DNA of 64,000 nt from JABMPO01 sp964539785 (GTDB taxonomy: Bacteria; Fidelibacterota; Marinisomatia; Marinisomatales; TCS56). The notes under the pieces were generated by a model. That model was not told where the DNA came from and made no database searches. It worked only from the letters and a program-made list of their open reading frames with translations. Positions 53,886 through 63,873 of this stretch are shown here, in pieces. Both the position numbers and the translations under genes were made by a program. Where the stretch lies: the NCBI GenBank assembly GCA_964539785.1, contig CAZIJQ010000001.1, positions 1 through 64,000 of the forward strand, in the 5' to 3' direction. How positions within the stretch are numbered: the first letter of the stretch is position 1; the number at the start of each line of letters is the position of its first letter.

Positions 53886-54707
53886 CTAAAGTTCTGCTTC
53901 TTTCTGTTTAGATTTTAAGGCAGGATGGTACTGGTATACAAGCTTGCAATACTGGATAATGGTATTCTTGGATTTACCAGATATCCGTACCATCTCCATG
54001 AGATTAAAACCCTTTTCCCTCATCATCTTTACATTCTTGTACGTTCTCAAGTACCGTCCCACCGATTCAATGGTATGGTTGGTAAGACGTGCTATATCCG
54101 GATCTGGATAGCCTTGCTCATGCAGGTTCACGATCGGTGCCTTATGTGTAGGTCGGCTGCCCTGATCAAGGATAAGCCCTTTTGTTGGCAGGATGTCATC
54201 GTGCGTCTCATGATAAACTTTAAGGTAACATCCAATGGCATGCAAGCTCCGGTTCATCAACACCGCCAGCTCAGCACCCGTGAGTAAACCACCCTGCTTA
54301 TAGGCGCTCTTGACCAGCCGGGACATTGTGGCCACATCACGCTCCGTTTGTTTTTTGTAATTACCAATTTTCTTCCCTCTATGATAGTGAATTTGCATCC
54401 GACAATCAACATCTTCAGGCGTGACCAGGGGCAGGATCACTGTTTTAACTTGTTGGTCCTCAATCTTTGTACCATAACTGGGTTTTTTCTCTGTGGCAGC
54501 TGTGGTCTGCCACACGATGCTACCACAGCCTACTTGGCTGGTGTCCGGGTAATATTCCTTGTGCAACGCAACGATGTCATCGGCCATCATCTGTATGACC
54601 TTGTGGCTGCCCACCAACTTGTAGTTGTGCTCAATCAGGTGGATGACACTATTGCGGAAACTGCGCTTCGGGATGGACGCAAAGCGACTCTTATACTCTG
54701 CTTTCAT
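53886..54707 (-). CDS. DUF1670-like helix-turn-helix protein (second gene)
   Basis: A 273-aa protein of a family I recall as DUF1670, of unknown function and often found in several genomic copies. After an N-terminal domain (about 1-90), three helix-turn-helix-like units follow: AELAVLMNRSLHAIGCYLKV (about 143-165), DIARLTNHTIESVGRYLRTY and MVRISGKSKNTIIQYCKLVYQ near the C-terminus. These suggest DNA binding. It overlaps the end of its partner gene by 4 bp, so the two are co-translated, and it is flanked by inverted repeats. It could be an element-encoded regulator or recombination protein; unproven. Confidence 0.65.
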   Translation of the reverse strand: MKAEYKSRFASIPKRSFRNSVIHLIEHNYKLVGSHKVIQMMADDIVALHKEYYPDTSQVGCGSIVWQTTAATEKKPSYGTKIEDQQVKTVILPLVTPEDVDCRMQIHYHRGKKIGNYKKQTERDVATMSRLVKSAYKQGGLLTGAELAVLMNRSLHAIGCYLKVYHETHDDILPTKGLILDQGSRPTHKAPIVNLHEQGYPDPDIARLTNHTIESVGRYLRTYKNVKMMREKGFNLMEMVRISGKSKNTIIQYCKLVYQYHPALKSKQKEAEL

Positions 54708-55516
54708 GGCTGCACCAACTTCTTTTTTTTAGCTGGATACAGCACTTGTAACTGATCCATCAGTTCAATGTAGACCGTGGGCCAGTGATCCCCCAGCTTG
54801 TATTTATTGAACAGTACCAGATACTCTTTGGTCAAACGCTCACTGCAGCCCAGCAAGTGGCTGATCTCAGATAATTTGAGCCCCTTGTTCAACATGATTA
54901 ACAGTCTGCCAAAGGTACTAACATAACGCTTGATAGCATGTGCGCTGTGGCGGGTCTTCTGCATGATCTCATGGTAGGTCATACCAGACAGGTATAAGTC
55001 AATGATATGGGTCTTGTGACTCACCCCCGGACCAATGTCCTGATCGTTTCCCCGGGTATGAATAGTGTTGCCATCACGCTGTAAAATCTGCATGTCCTTG
55101 CGTATCGTGCGGCTGGATACCTGCAACATTCTCCCCAAATCCTCCTGGGTTAAAAGTCCTCCCTGAAGATATGCTTCCTCGGTCAATCGTAGGATCTTCA
55201 ACTGCCGTAGGGCCTCAGAACCCTGATCCCGTAATACGTTCAGATCATCTACACCATTATCCAAGTTCAGCTCAACCTCCAATAAATCCTGTTCCTTCAA
55301 AGGCTTGCCATGCCGGGCTTTTTGAGAGGCACAAATGAATCGGATTAGGCCTACATTGGAGGGCGCTTCTCCAAACAAACAGCGCTGTGCTAAATCCAGA
55401 ACTCCCTGGCTCTCTGCTGGGGATAACTCAAACTCTTTCCGCAAACTGTTGATGAACACCTGCTCGTGGGTCTTCTCCATACTACGGTCATAGGAACTCT
55501 TGTAAGTGTGATACAT
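54704..55516 (-). CDS. DUF1670-like helix-turn-helix protein (first gene)
   Basis: A 270-aa partner and distant relative of the next gene. Similar layout: an N-terminal helical domain, then EEAYLQGGLLTQEDLGRMLQ and SSRTIRKDMQILQRDG (about 115-140), then HEIMQKTRHSAHAIKRYVSTFGR and SEISHLLGCSERLTKEYLVLF. The GGLLT..(D/E)L.R.L segment is shared with the neighbour (GGLLTGAELAVLM), confirming homology. The GNDQDIGPGVSHKT segment also matches the neighbour's GLILDQGSRPTHKA. It probably heads the two-gene transcript. Confidence 0.65.
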   Translation of the reverse strand: MYHTYKSSYDRSMEKTHEQVFINSLRKEFELSPAESQGVLDLAQRCLFGEAPSNVGLIRFICASQKARHGKPLKEQDLLEVELNLDNGVDDLNVLRDQGSEALRQLKILRLTEEAYLQGGLLTQEDLGRMLQVSSRTIRKDMQILQRDGNTIHTRGNDQDIGPGVSHKTHIIDLYLSGMTYHEIMQKTRHSAHAIKRYVSTFGRLLIMLNKGLKLSEISHLLGCSERLTKEYLVLFNKYKLGDHWPTVYIELMDQLQVLYPAKKKKLVQP

Positions 55517-55614
55517 CGATACCTCCGGTCTAAAGTAAATTGGCTTCCGGTTGCCTAACTAAATTTAGACACCCGAAAGCCACTACTTTGGGTATACCTA
55601 CCGGAAGTACTTCC

Positions 55615-57130
55615 TTATTTCAACAAAACCATCTTCCTGGTCTGGACGTATTCTCCCGCCCGTATCTGATAGAAATACATCCCGCTTGGAACGTTGGTTG
55701 CATCCCATTGGATGGATTGGTGTCCTGCCTCCTGCGTCTCTGACACTAACGTGGTTACCTTCCTGCCAAGCAGATCGTAAATTGATAATCTGTACATCTG
55801 ACCTTTGCGGCAGTTCATAATTAATTGTAGTTGTTGGATTGAAGGGATTGGGGTAGTTGCCCTTGAGCACAAATTCCTGCAGCATTGCTCCTGTTCTATC
55901 ATCCACACTTAATTCAGCACCGGCCCAGTCCAGAGCCAGGCGGAAGGGGCTGACATTGTAATTAAAATAATCCCAGGCACCGACCCAGTAGTCGGTTGTG
56001 GTACTTGTGCTGTAATCCCGGGCATACAAGCTCATGATATCGAAACCAAAATAGGCTGCCTTACTGGAGCCATAAGTACCGTAGATAGCAGTTGTGTAGA
56101 GTGTTGTTCCATCATCTGTCCCAGTAGTTGTATCGACCTCACCATCGTGACCTTCAAAGGCAATAATCGCACCGGTTCCGCCATCAATTCCGTCTAACAA
56201 GTTGGTATGTTGGGGGTCATATTCAGGATCATAATCCAGAACAGCATTGCTGTCTGCCAGGAAGGTCGCCATTGGTCCGCTGACATTATCACCGGCAATT
56301 GGGAATAACCTTGATATATCCCCACCATTAATATCCGGGTAATAATGAGCGATACCTATATCTTCAGCAAAGTCACCAGCCGGAATATCCATACTCTCGG
56401 ACGGCCAGCCGTATCTGGCGCCCAGCCATTCATCACCCTCAACAACGTATATTTTATTACCGCTTGCAAACCAGGGCTGCAGAATTGTATCGGAATTGAA
56501 CTCCGGAAATCCCTGGGATGTTATTTCCAGTATCACATCATAATAATCTACAATTTCGTTAGTAATATTGCCCCAGCTTGCATCCCAGACATCCAACGCG
56601 TCGGTACCCCATTCATAGTACAGATACGGTACATACATAACATTCCCGTACAGTGGATCAGTATTGTTGAAGCACAGCCCGTGGCCGGCTATAGCCTGAA
56701 AAATGTAATAAGATGTGGTGGGCGATGTCATTGAATGTCCACCTACGTCTGTTGCTTTAACCCACCAGTAGACAGTCGTACCGGGTTCCTGTCCTGGTAT
56801 TTCGCCACTCCAGGTGCCATCAAGGGAAGTGCCAGAAGTCAAAGATAAGGGAATTTCATTAACTTCTGCTGTTGTGGAATCGAGTTGAAATAAAACTGAT
56901 ACACTGTCTATACCTGCTGCACCACCGGAAGGATTGTTGTCAGCAATATCTACATCCACATGGCGGGGTTCAGTTGATGCTGTCGTAAGCAAACGTGTTA
57001 TATCGCCGAACCGTGGACGAGGACAACTAGGGAACAACACAGCCAGCTCAAAATTAAACACCCAGTGGCGGATATGCCAGCCGCCGCTGCCGGAGGTTCC
57101 TCCGCAACCGCCATAGAATTTTAATGCTAC
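55615..57130 (-). pseudogene. C-terminal part of a broken T9SS-exported protein
   Basis: Continues in frame after a TGA at 57131-57133. It begins VALKFYGGCGGTSGSGGWHIRHWVFNFEL, matching the paralogue. It then carries an extra ~400-residue region absent there: an Ig-like module (VSVLFQLDSTTAEVNEIPLS; GTTVYWWVKATD) and a domain rich in Asp/Tyr (GWPSESMDIPAGDFAEDIGIAHYYPDI). It ends in NYPNPFNPTTTINYELPQRSDVQI. A single extra A near 55780-55785 then shifts the frame; the true end (IYDLLGRKVTTL ... SGMYFYQIRAGEYVQTRKMVLLK) is read in the other frame to TAA at 55615. Two lesions make it likely non-functional unless they are errors. Confidence 0.72.
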
Positions 57131-57994
57131 TCAGGGATCATTAAATCCTAGAGGATCGGCATCCGCATACCAGAAAGCAGTGGGTTCATCATCACCACCG
57201 CCGGCTCCGGAAAAATAGACCAGCACGCCTACCCATGTGCCTGCTCCAACAACCGGCTCTGTGCCATACGCTGATGTGGCAATCCAATTATCCTGGACTT
57301 CATCTGAATTACCCGGGTTGTTGATCGGATCAAGGGTAGCGGCAGTGAACCCATCGGGCCAGATCAGGCCCTGCCATGGAATTCCAGGAGGTCCGGATGG
57401 AGAATCTACCTGACCGAGTGGATCGGCGGCGTAATTGGCAACCGGTGTCGCACCAGAGGAGCATACGGGTGCTGTTCCAGATGGAGTATAGACATTTCCA
57501 TCAAATACCATCCCACCTGAATCCGGTATCATATCGTAACCGCCAATCCAGCCCTGTCCATCGACCGTGGTTTGTGGATAGGAAATATAGTTGCCAGCGC
57601 TATCAAGTCCGTAGGGATAGGTCAATTCATACAGGGCTACCGTCAATTGCTGGTCGCCGGTACCCCATTCGTTAACGGGTACGTTTACGCCCTTGATGTA
57701 ACCATCGACCGGCATCTGAAACGCCACAATCATGGCATCGCCAGGGGACTGAATGAAAGCTGAATTCCAGGTATCGGAATAGGACATGGTATCAGCTACA
57801 TCACGCTGGTGATTGTTTACTCGAATCCGATTCACCCGTCCGCCGGGGCGGATATCAGGATCAATGATCTGGGTTTGGAAAAATGATTGTCCGGTGTTTT
57901 TTTCTAGAGTAGGTAGTATATGCGTGGTTTCCTGCCCCTCCACTATCATGACAGAAAACAGAATAAGCCCAAAAATGTTAAGAACATAACCCAT
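57131..57994 (-). pseudogene. N-terminal part of a broken T9SS-exported protein
   Basis: 287 codons from a start with a signal peptide (FGLILFSVMIVEGQ) to a TGA. It is closely similar to the intact paralogue downstream: QIIDPDIRPGG, VADTMSYSDTWNSAFIQSPGDAMIVAF and GWIGGYDMIPDSGG have direct counterparts. At the point where the paralogue has NDPWVGLKFYG this gene has NDP, stop, VALKFYG. A TGG-to-TGA change thus splits one gene of about 800 codons. TGA is used as a normal stop elsewhere (frdC, uvrA), so recoding is unlikely. Confidence 0.8.
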
Positions 57995-58086
57995 ATTTAC
58001 ACCAATGTTGTAGCCAGAATTGTTATAATGTACAATAAAACAACGGTAAAGAAAAGAAAATCAGGTCGAGCTGCGGAACGGAATAA

Positions 58087-58641
58087 TCAGGCCATACCGC
58101 CGAAACCGGCCAGGTGGGCGGTATCTATGCCAAACGAGCGCGCGGCGGCATTCCACATTTTGGCATCCGGTGTATCATAAATGAAATCCATTTCCACCGA
58201 TTGCACCAGCCAGTCACCGTTTTCGATTTCACGCTCCAGTTGATTTTTACCCCAGCCGGCGTGTCCCAACATCAACCGGAAACGGTTGGGACCCTTATTA
58301 TTACGAATATCGCGAATGATTATTTTACTGCTGGTAATGGACAATTGGTCGGAAACCGGCTGCGTGTCTTCCAGTTTGTATTCGGCCGAGTGCAGAACGA
58401 TTCCGCGTTCCAGCATGACCGGACCGCCAAAATACACTTTGGGAACCGCTACCAGGAATTCATTTTCTTCCGTTTCCGGAGCGAAGATTTCCTTCAGGTC
58501 GGCTTCACCCAGCGGCTTGTTGATCACCAGGCCCATGGCACCTTCTTTATCATGCTCGCAAAGATAGACTACCGAGCGTCCGAAATAGGGGTCGGTCAGT
58601 TGGGGCATGGATATGAGGATGTGATTTTTCAACGATGCCAT
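58087..58641 (-). CDS. YqgE/AlgH family protein (UPF0301)
   Basis: A 184-aa cytoplasmic protein of the widespread AlgH/YqgE family, whose biochemical role is unsettled. Signature regions: LKNHILISMPQLTDPYFGRSVVYLCEHD at the N-terminus, GAMGLVINKPLG, YFGGPV near residue 72 and FRLMLGHAGWGKNQLEREI near 125-145. Complete and of normal length. Divergent from uvrA by about 210 bp, in which I see no other gene. Confidence 0.92.
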   Translation of the reverse strand: MASLKNHILISMPQLTDPYFGRSVVYLCEHDKEGAMGLVINKPLGEADLKEIFAPETEENEFLVAVPKVYFGGPVMLERGIVLHSAEYKLEDTQPVSDQLSITSSKIIIRDIRNNKGPNRFRLMLGHAGWGKNQLEREIENGDWLVQSVEMDFIYDTPDAKMWNAAARSFGIDTAHLAGFGGMA

Positions 58642-58852
58642 ACCGCAAATTATAGCCCTATTCCGTTATGTCCAATGATTGATATGATTCACCAACAATT
58701 TTATTGAGCCGGAAAACCGTATAAAAGGCGTACAAAACAGTAAATATTTATTTAAATCCCCGTGTTGCACTGGTAAATTCTGGGATGATCTGGCCACAAT
58801 CACGCCGCCGTTGCCACCAATTTGCCTACCCGAAAATCAGGAAATCTCAAGA

Positions 58853-61684
58853 ATGACCAAACCAGCCGACCGCATAATTATCAAGGGGGCGCGTCAGCAT
58901 AATCTGAAAAATATTGATGTAGAAATACTCCGCGATAAACTGGTGGTTATTACCGGTCTATCCGGCTCGGGAAAATCTTCACTGGCATTTGATACCATCT
59001 ACGCCGAAGGCCAACGGCGCTACGTAGAATCGTTGTCATCTTATGCCCGCCAGTTTCTGGGGTTGATGGAAAAGCCGGATATGGATTATATCGAAGGCCT
59101 GTCACCGGCAATTTCCATTGAGCAAAAAGCCACCATGCGTAACCCTCGTTCGACCGTGGGAACAGTAACGGAAATCTATGATTATTTAAGACTACTCTAT
59201 GCCCATATCGGTAAGCCCCATTGCTGGGTCTGTGGTAAGCCGATTCAAAAGCAGACCGTACAGCAAATCGTCGATACGGTGGCAGAATTTGAGCTGGAAA
59301 AACGAATCTATGTCCTGGCGCCGGTGGTGCGCAGTCGCAAAGGTGCCTATAAAGGTGTATTTGAGGAAATCAAACGGGAAGGCTTTTTACGGGTCAGGGT
59401 GGATGGCAAAATTCGTACTCTGGATCAACCGATTGAGCTTGAAAAGAATAAAAAGCACGATATCGAAGTGGTTGTCGATCGCCTGGTACTGGCCGATGAT
59501 TTTAAAGAGCGCCTCACCGAGTCGGTGGAACTGGCACTGAAGATTGGTTCGGGGCTGGTGATAATTCATGAATTGCCCAAAACCGATCACATGTTCAGTG
59601 AAAACTACGCCTGCCTGGATCATCCGGAAGCCTCTCTGCCGGAAATGGAACCGCGCCTGTTTTCGTTTAACACCCCCCAGGGTGCCTGTCCCAAATGCAG
59701 CGGACTTGGATTTCACATGGAAATTGACCCTGACCTGGTGGTGCCCGATCGTGGTAAATCGCTTATTCAGGGCGCCGTGGTACCCCTTGGTGAACAGCCC
59801 CGCGGTAATTGGTACGGCAGCATACTTAAAAGCCTGGCGCAACATTATAAATTCAAATTCACTACTCCCTGGTTCAAGCTTGATTCGGCTGTGCGCGAAA
59901 TGCTGTTGTTCGGTACCGGTTCAAAAAAAATGAAAATGCATTATTCCTCTGATCGCTGGACCGGGGTCTATGAAGGTGGCTGGGAAGGCGCAATTCCCAA
60001 TCTTAAACGGCGTTACAAACAAACTTCCTCCAGCGGAATTCGGGAATGGATCGAGCAGTTTATGCGGATGCAGCCCTGCCAGGATTGCGAAGGCACTCGC
60101 CTGAAGCCCGAAAGCCGGGCGGTGACGATTGCCGATCATAATCTGGGACAGATATCCCGGCTGTCGATCAGGGATATCAGGCATTTTTTCGAGGGATTGC
60201 AGCTGGGTAAAAATGAAGCGATCATAGCCCAGCAGATTCTGAAAGAAGTCAGTGAGCGCCTAAGTTTTCTGGTGGATGTGGGTTTGGATTACCTGACACT
60301 CGATCGCACAGCCACAACTTTGTCCGGCGGTGAGTCCCAGCGGATTCGCCTCGCTACCCAGATCGGCTCCCAATTGATGGGCGTGCTCTATATTCTTGAT
60401 GAACCATCAATCGGTCTGCATTCGCGTGACAACCAGCGCCTGTTGAATACTTTGATGAAATTAAGAGATATCGGGAACTCAATTTTAGTGGTTGAGCACG
60501 ACCGGGAAACAATCAAATCGGCGGACCAGGTCATTGACCTGGGGCCCGGAGCAGGCGAACGGGGCGGCGAGATTGTATTTAGTGGTACGCCACAGGAATT
60601 ACTGGCTGATGGCAATTCCATTACCGGTCAGTATTTATCCGGTAAAAAGGTTATTCCGGTTCCGGGTGAGCGTCGACCGGGATTTGGAAAACAGCTGATT
60701 CTGAAAGGCTGCCGTGGCAACAATCTCAAAAATATTAATGTTGAATTTCCCATGGGAAAATTCATAGTTGTTACTGGTGTATCCGGGAGCGGTAAGAGTA
60801 CATTGGTCAATGAAACCTTGTATCCGATTCTGGCCCGTGATCTTCATAAAGCCCGGAAATATCCCTTGAAATATGATACAATAGATGGTTTGCAATATCT
60901 TGACAAAGTGGTGGATATCGATCAGCGACCAATCGGTCGCACGCCCCGCTCAAACCCGGCCACCTATACCGGTGTATTTACTTTTATTCGGGATTTGTTT
61001 GCCCAGCTACCGGAATCCAAAATTCGCGGCTATAAACCGGGACGTTTTTCCTTCAATGTGAAAGGCGGAAGATGCAATTCTTGTGACGGTGACGGAATAA
61101 TAAAAATCGAAATGAATTTCCTTCCCGATGTGTACGTAACCTGCGAAGTTTGTCATGGCGCCCGCTACAATCGGGAAACCCTGGAAATCACCTATCGGGA
61201 TAAAAATATTGCCGACGTTTTGAATATGTCAGTGGAAGAAGCACGAGTGTTTTTCCAGAATATTCCGCCGGTAAAAAAGAAAATGGATACCTTATACGAG
61301 GTTGGGTTAGGCTATATCCGGCTGGGCCAGCAGGCAACGACCCTTTCCGGCGGCGAAGCCCAGCGCGTTAAACTGGCCACGGAATTATCCCGCCAGACAC
61401 GCGACAGATCGCTGTATATCCTCGATGAACCGACTACCGGTTTGCATTTCGAAGATGTAAATATGCTTTTGGCAGTATTGCAGCGTCTGGTGGATAAGGG
61501 CCATACCGTTATTGTGATCGAGCATAACATGGAAGTGATTAAATGCGCTGACTGGGTAATCGATTTAGGTCCCGAAGGCGGGGACAAGGGTGGTAATGTT
61601 GTCTTTGGCGGTACTCCGGAGAATCTGGTCCGGCAGAATAATTCATACACTGCCCCGTTTTTAAAACAGGTTCTGGAAACTTGA
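58853..61684 (+). CDS. uvrA: Excinuclease ABC subunit A
   Basis: DNA damage recognition ATPase of nucleotide excision repair. 943 aa from ATG 58853; the frame is open from 58811 but those 14 residues are not family-like. Two ABC modules: Walker A GLSGSGKSS near residue 33 and GVSGSGKST near 640; signatures LSGGESQRI and LSGGEAQRV; Walker B VLYILDEPSIGLH and LYILDEPTTGLH. Zinc-binding cysteines are present (CWVCGKP, CPKCSGLG; CNSCDGDGIIK ... CEVCHGARY). All key motifs intact. Monocistronic. Confidence 0.97.
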   Translation: MTKPADRIIIKGARQHNLKNIDVEILRDKLVVITGLSGSGKSSLAFDTIYAEGQRRYVESLSSYARQFLGLMEKPDMDYIEGLSPAISIEQKATMRNPRSTVGTVTEIYDYLRLLYAHIGKPHCWVCGKPIQKQTVQQIVDTVAEFELEKRIYVLAPVVRSRKGAYKGVFEEIKREGFLRVRVDGKIRTLDQPIELEKNKKHDIEVVVDRLVLADDFKERLTESVELALKIGSGLVIIHELPKTDHMFSENYACLDHPEASLPEMEPRLFSFNTPQGACPKCSGLGFHMEIDPDLVVPDRGKSLIQGAVVPLGEQPRGNWYGSILKSLAQHYKFKFTTPWFKLDSAVREMLLFGTGSKKMKMHYSSDRWTGVYEGGWEGAIPNLKRRYKQTSSSGIREWIEQFMRMQPCQDCEGTRLKPESRAVTIADHNLGQISRLSIRDIRHFFEGLQLGKNEAIIAQQILKEVSERLSFLVDVGLDYLTLDRTATTLSGGESQRIRLATQIGSQLMGVLYILDEPSIGLHSRDNQRLLNTLMKLRDIGNSILVVEHDRETIKSADQVIDLGPGAGERGGEIVFSGTPQELLADGNSITGQYLSGKKVIPVPGERRPGFGKQLILKGCRGNNLKNINVEFPMGKFIVVTGVSGSGKSTLVNETLYPILARDLHKARKYPLKYDTIDGLQYLDKVVDIDQRPIGRTPRSNPATYTGVFTFIRDLFAQLPESKIRGYKPGRFSFNVKGGRCNSCDGDGIIKIEMNFLPDVYVTCEVCHGARYNRETLEITYRDKNIADVLNMSVEEARVFFQNIPPVKKKMDTLYEVGLGYIRLGQQATTLSGGEAQRVKLATELSRQTRDRSLYILDEPTTGLHFEDVNMLLAVLQRLVDKGHTVIVIEHNMEVIKCADWVIDLGPEGGDKGGNVVFGGTPENLVRQNNSYTAPFLKQVLET

Positions 61685-61688
61685 AAAA

Positions 61689-63563
61689 CTAAGCGCTGCT
61701 ATTAACGCGATTACGACCTTCGGATTTTGCCTTATACAATCGTGAATCGGCAATTTCCAATATATCCTGGGTAGCCTGATCCTCATCAGGAACGGCAACT
61801 GCAACGCCGACCGAAATAGTCACGAATTTACTGGCAGTTGAATGGCCATGGGGAACAGCCATCTTTTCAATGCTGCTGCGGATTTTTTCAGCGATTTTAA
61901 CTGCGCCAGTTAGTTCCGTATCCGGCAGAATGACACAGAATTCCTCACCACCGTACCGGGCTACCAGGTCAGCCGGACGATTTACGCATTTTTTCATGGT
62001 TGAAGCCACGGATTGCAGACATTCATCACCAGCGAGATGTCCGTAATTATCATTATATTTCTTAAAATAATCGATATCACACATAATAACAGCCAGACTT
62101 TCTTTGCTACGCTTCATTCTCTGAAATTCAATTTTCAGTGAATTATCAAGGCGTCGCCGGTTAGCGATGCCCGTGAGTCCGTCGATCCTTGTTAGCGCTT
62201 TTAAACGCTTGTTGGCTTTCTGTAATTCAACTGTGCGGGCGGTAACAGTCCCTTCGAGATTATCTTTGTTGCGGCGTAGTTCCCGCTCCTGATTCTCGAT
62301 GGTTTGGAGGGTGTTGAAAAAACGGTAGGACAGGAGAAAGGCCTGGGCAATCATAAAAATTAAAAAGCCATAGGTGGTTGTATAACCGGTAAAAATAATC
62401 TCAGCCGAAACAAGTAAATCGTTAATGAAAGACGCAAAAAGAATAACAGTGGCAAACAGAAAAATACGGGAACCAACCCGCTTGTGGAGCACCGATTGAA
62501 TACTGGTATATAAATAAATTATACTGGCAATTATGCTGATCGGAAAAAACATAATCAGGGTACGGGTGAATATCCAGGGTGGAGTTAAAATTACCACTGC
62601 GGCAAATAGCAGGCAGACCACCAGAATGATTCTGGCCAGGCGCCGTGGAAAATCGTCCGGGAACAAAGACTGTTGGAATTTCATGAATAAAGGAATTCCA
62701 AGATATACGGTCAGGTATTCCAGTCGAATTAAAGCCCACCAGGGGAAATTGGGGAAAAAATGGTGGATTGGGATATCTCCGGTCAACAGCGCCCGGATGC
62801 CGATGGTCAGGGCAAATAGACCGAAATAGAATGGTGTTCGGGTATAATCCCGCAAAGAATACATACCCATGTGATATAGTCCGATTATTATCAGGCTGCC
62901 GATTATCAACAGATTTACAACCAGGTTGAAATCGTTATCCTGCCGAATATTTCGTTCGGACCCCACAGTTGCCATGGTCCAAAATCCACCCTGTTTGTGG
63001 TAAAAATTGGAAACCTGGATAATGATGTCAACCTGTGGTCTATCAACGGTAAAATCTAAAATCATTGGATAATATTCAGGTTGCATGGCAACCCTGGAAT
63101 CAGCCGGGTAACCGGCTTGGCCAATTTCAACGCCGTTAATAAATATTCTGGCAGCAGTACTGAATGACTTCACTCGCAGAGCCAGATTTTTATTCACATC
63201 GTTAGCGTTTAAAATCAGTTGTGCGTGATAAGTACCGATACCAAATCCGCCAATTGGTTCGCCATCATACATATAATTGTCCCAGGGTCCGGGAACTGCT
63301 ATTAGGCCGTCAGGTTGATTGGCGAGCGTTAAAATGGAGTCAGGATTGATAAACTTATTATAATAAAAATTCCACTCCCCACGCAGCTTATAGCTGTCAT
63401 GTTCAACCAGCGACCAATTAGCTAAATCTACTTTACCGCCAATGAGCCCGGGCGGGGATGCAATTGTTGAGAAATCATCGCTGAAGGTAATGGTAAACAT
63501 ACCGACCAACAGAAATATTTTGAGCAGCAGGGCAGGTTTGTGATTGATGGGCATTATGATCAT
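61689..63563 (-). CDS. 7TMR-DISM-like diguanylate cyclase
   Basis: Predicted to make cyclic di-GMP in response to an extracytoplasmic signal. Parts: signal peptide; an N-terminal beta-sandwich ligand-binding region (about 40-190; GGFGIGTYHAQLIL); seven membrane helices (about 195-400); a coiled coil (NQERELRRNKDNLEGTV); and a GGDEF domain with RIDGLTGIANRRRLD and active-site GGEEF (ARYGGEEFCV). The inhibitory I-site RxxD is present as RPAD, five residues before the active-site motif, so product feedback is likely. Convergent with uvrA, 4 bp between stops. Confidence 0.92.
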   Translation of the reverse strand: MIIMPINHKPALLLKIFLLVGMFTITFSDDFSTIASPPGLIGGKVDLANWSLVEHDSYKLRGEWNFYYNKFINPDSILTLANQPDGLIAVPGPWDNYMYDGEPIGGFGIGTYHAQLILNANDVNKNLALRVKSFSTAARIFINGVEIGQAGYPADSRVAMQPEYYPMILDFTVDRPQVDIIIQVSNFYHKQGGFWTMATVGSERNIRQDNDFNLVVNLLIIGSLIIIGLYHMGMYSLRDYTRTPFYFGLFALTIGIRALLTGDIPIHHFFPNFPWWALIRLEYLTVYLGIPLFMKFQQSLFPDDFPRRLARIILVVCLLFAAVVILTPPWIFTRTLIMFFPISIIASIIYLYTSIQSVLHKRVGSRIFLFATVILFASFINDLLVSAEIIFTGYTTTYGFLIFMIAQAFLLSYRFFNTLQTIENQERELRRNKDNLEGTVTARTVELQKANKRLKALTRIDGLTGIANRRRLDNSLKIEFQRMKRSKESLAVIMCDIDYFKKYNDNYGHLAGDECLQSVASTMKKCVNRPADLVARYGGEEFCVILPDTELTGAVKIAEKIRSSIEKMAVPHGHSTASKFVTISVGVAVAVPDEDQATQDILEIADSRLYKAKSEGRNRVNSSA

Positions 63564-63873
63564 GATAAAGTTGCAGTGATATTTATATTAAAATCAAAGA
63601 GTTTTATTGAAAGCAATCCAACCGGATTAGGTAGTATCCCGTTAATTGAAAAATTTTAGAATTGCCTTCAGTAAATCTGGAATGATGGTGATTAATGATA
63701 TTAATTTCCGGGGCTTTTAAACATTTGCCGAACACTATGAAAAATTATTACATCGAACCCCCGCAGTGCCGCCTTCTAGAATATGTTGTATAATTTGGCA
63801 AACTTATTGAATTGCCTGTTTTAGGCCTGGGGATTAACTATTTCAATCTCGCCATAATCTTAAGGAGAACGCC
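63564..63873. other. Intergenic region upstream of the transketolase-like gene
   Basis: A 310-bp divergent gap. I find no gene, tRNA or strong hairpin. A TATAAT-like box lies at about 63790 in an AT-rich stretch, and a good ribosome site (aaggag, 63862-63867) precedes the gene at 63874. Promoters for both neighbours must be here. Confidence 0.4.

Larger units (their letters stand above)
53832..55617. mobile_element. Putative two-gene DUF1670 element with inverted ends
   Basis: A 1.8-kb block containing two DUF1670-like genes lies between two paralogous T9SS genes. Its edges are near-identical outward inverted repeats: CTAACCGGAAATACTTCCTAA on the minus strand at 53852-53832 and CTACCGGAAGTACTTCCTTA on the plus strand at 55598-55617 (one gap, two mismatches). 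The core GGAAGTACTTCC is itself a palindrome, which weakens the orientation argument. The right repeat overlaps the stop of the broken T9SS gene. No transposase catalytic motif is recognised, and no target duplication is clear. Confidence 0.45.

Noticed and set aside
57131..57133. TGA read as tryptophan (genetic code change)
   Set aside because: frdC, uvrA and other intact genes end in TGA, and the intact paralogue uses TGG here; a mutation or error is simpler.
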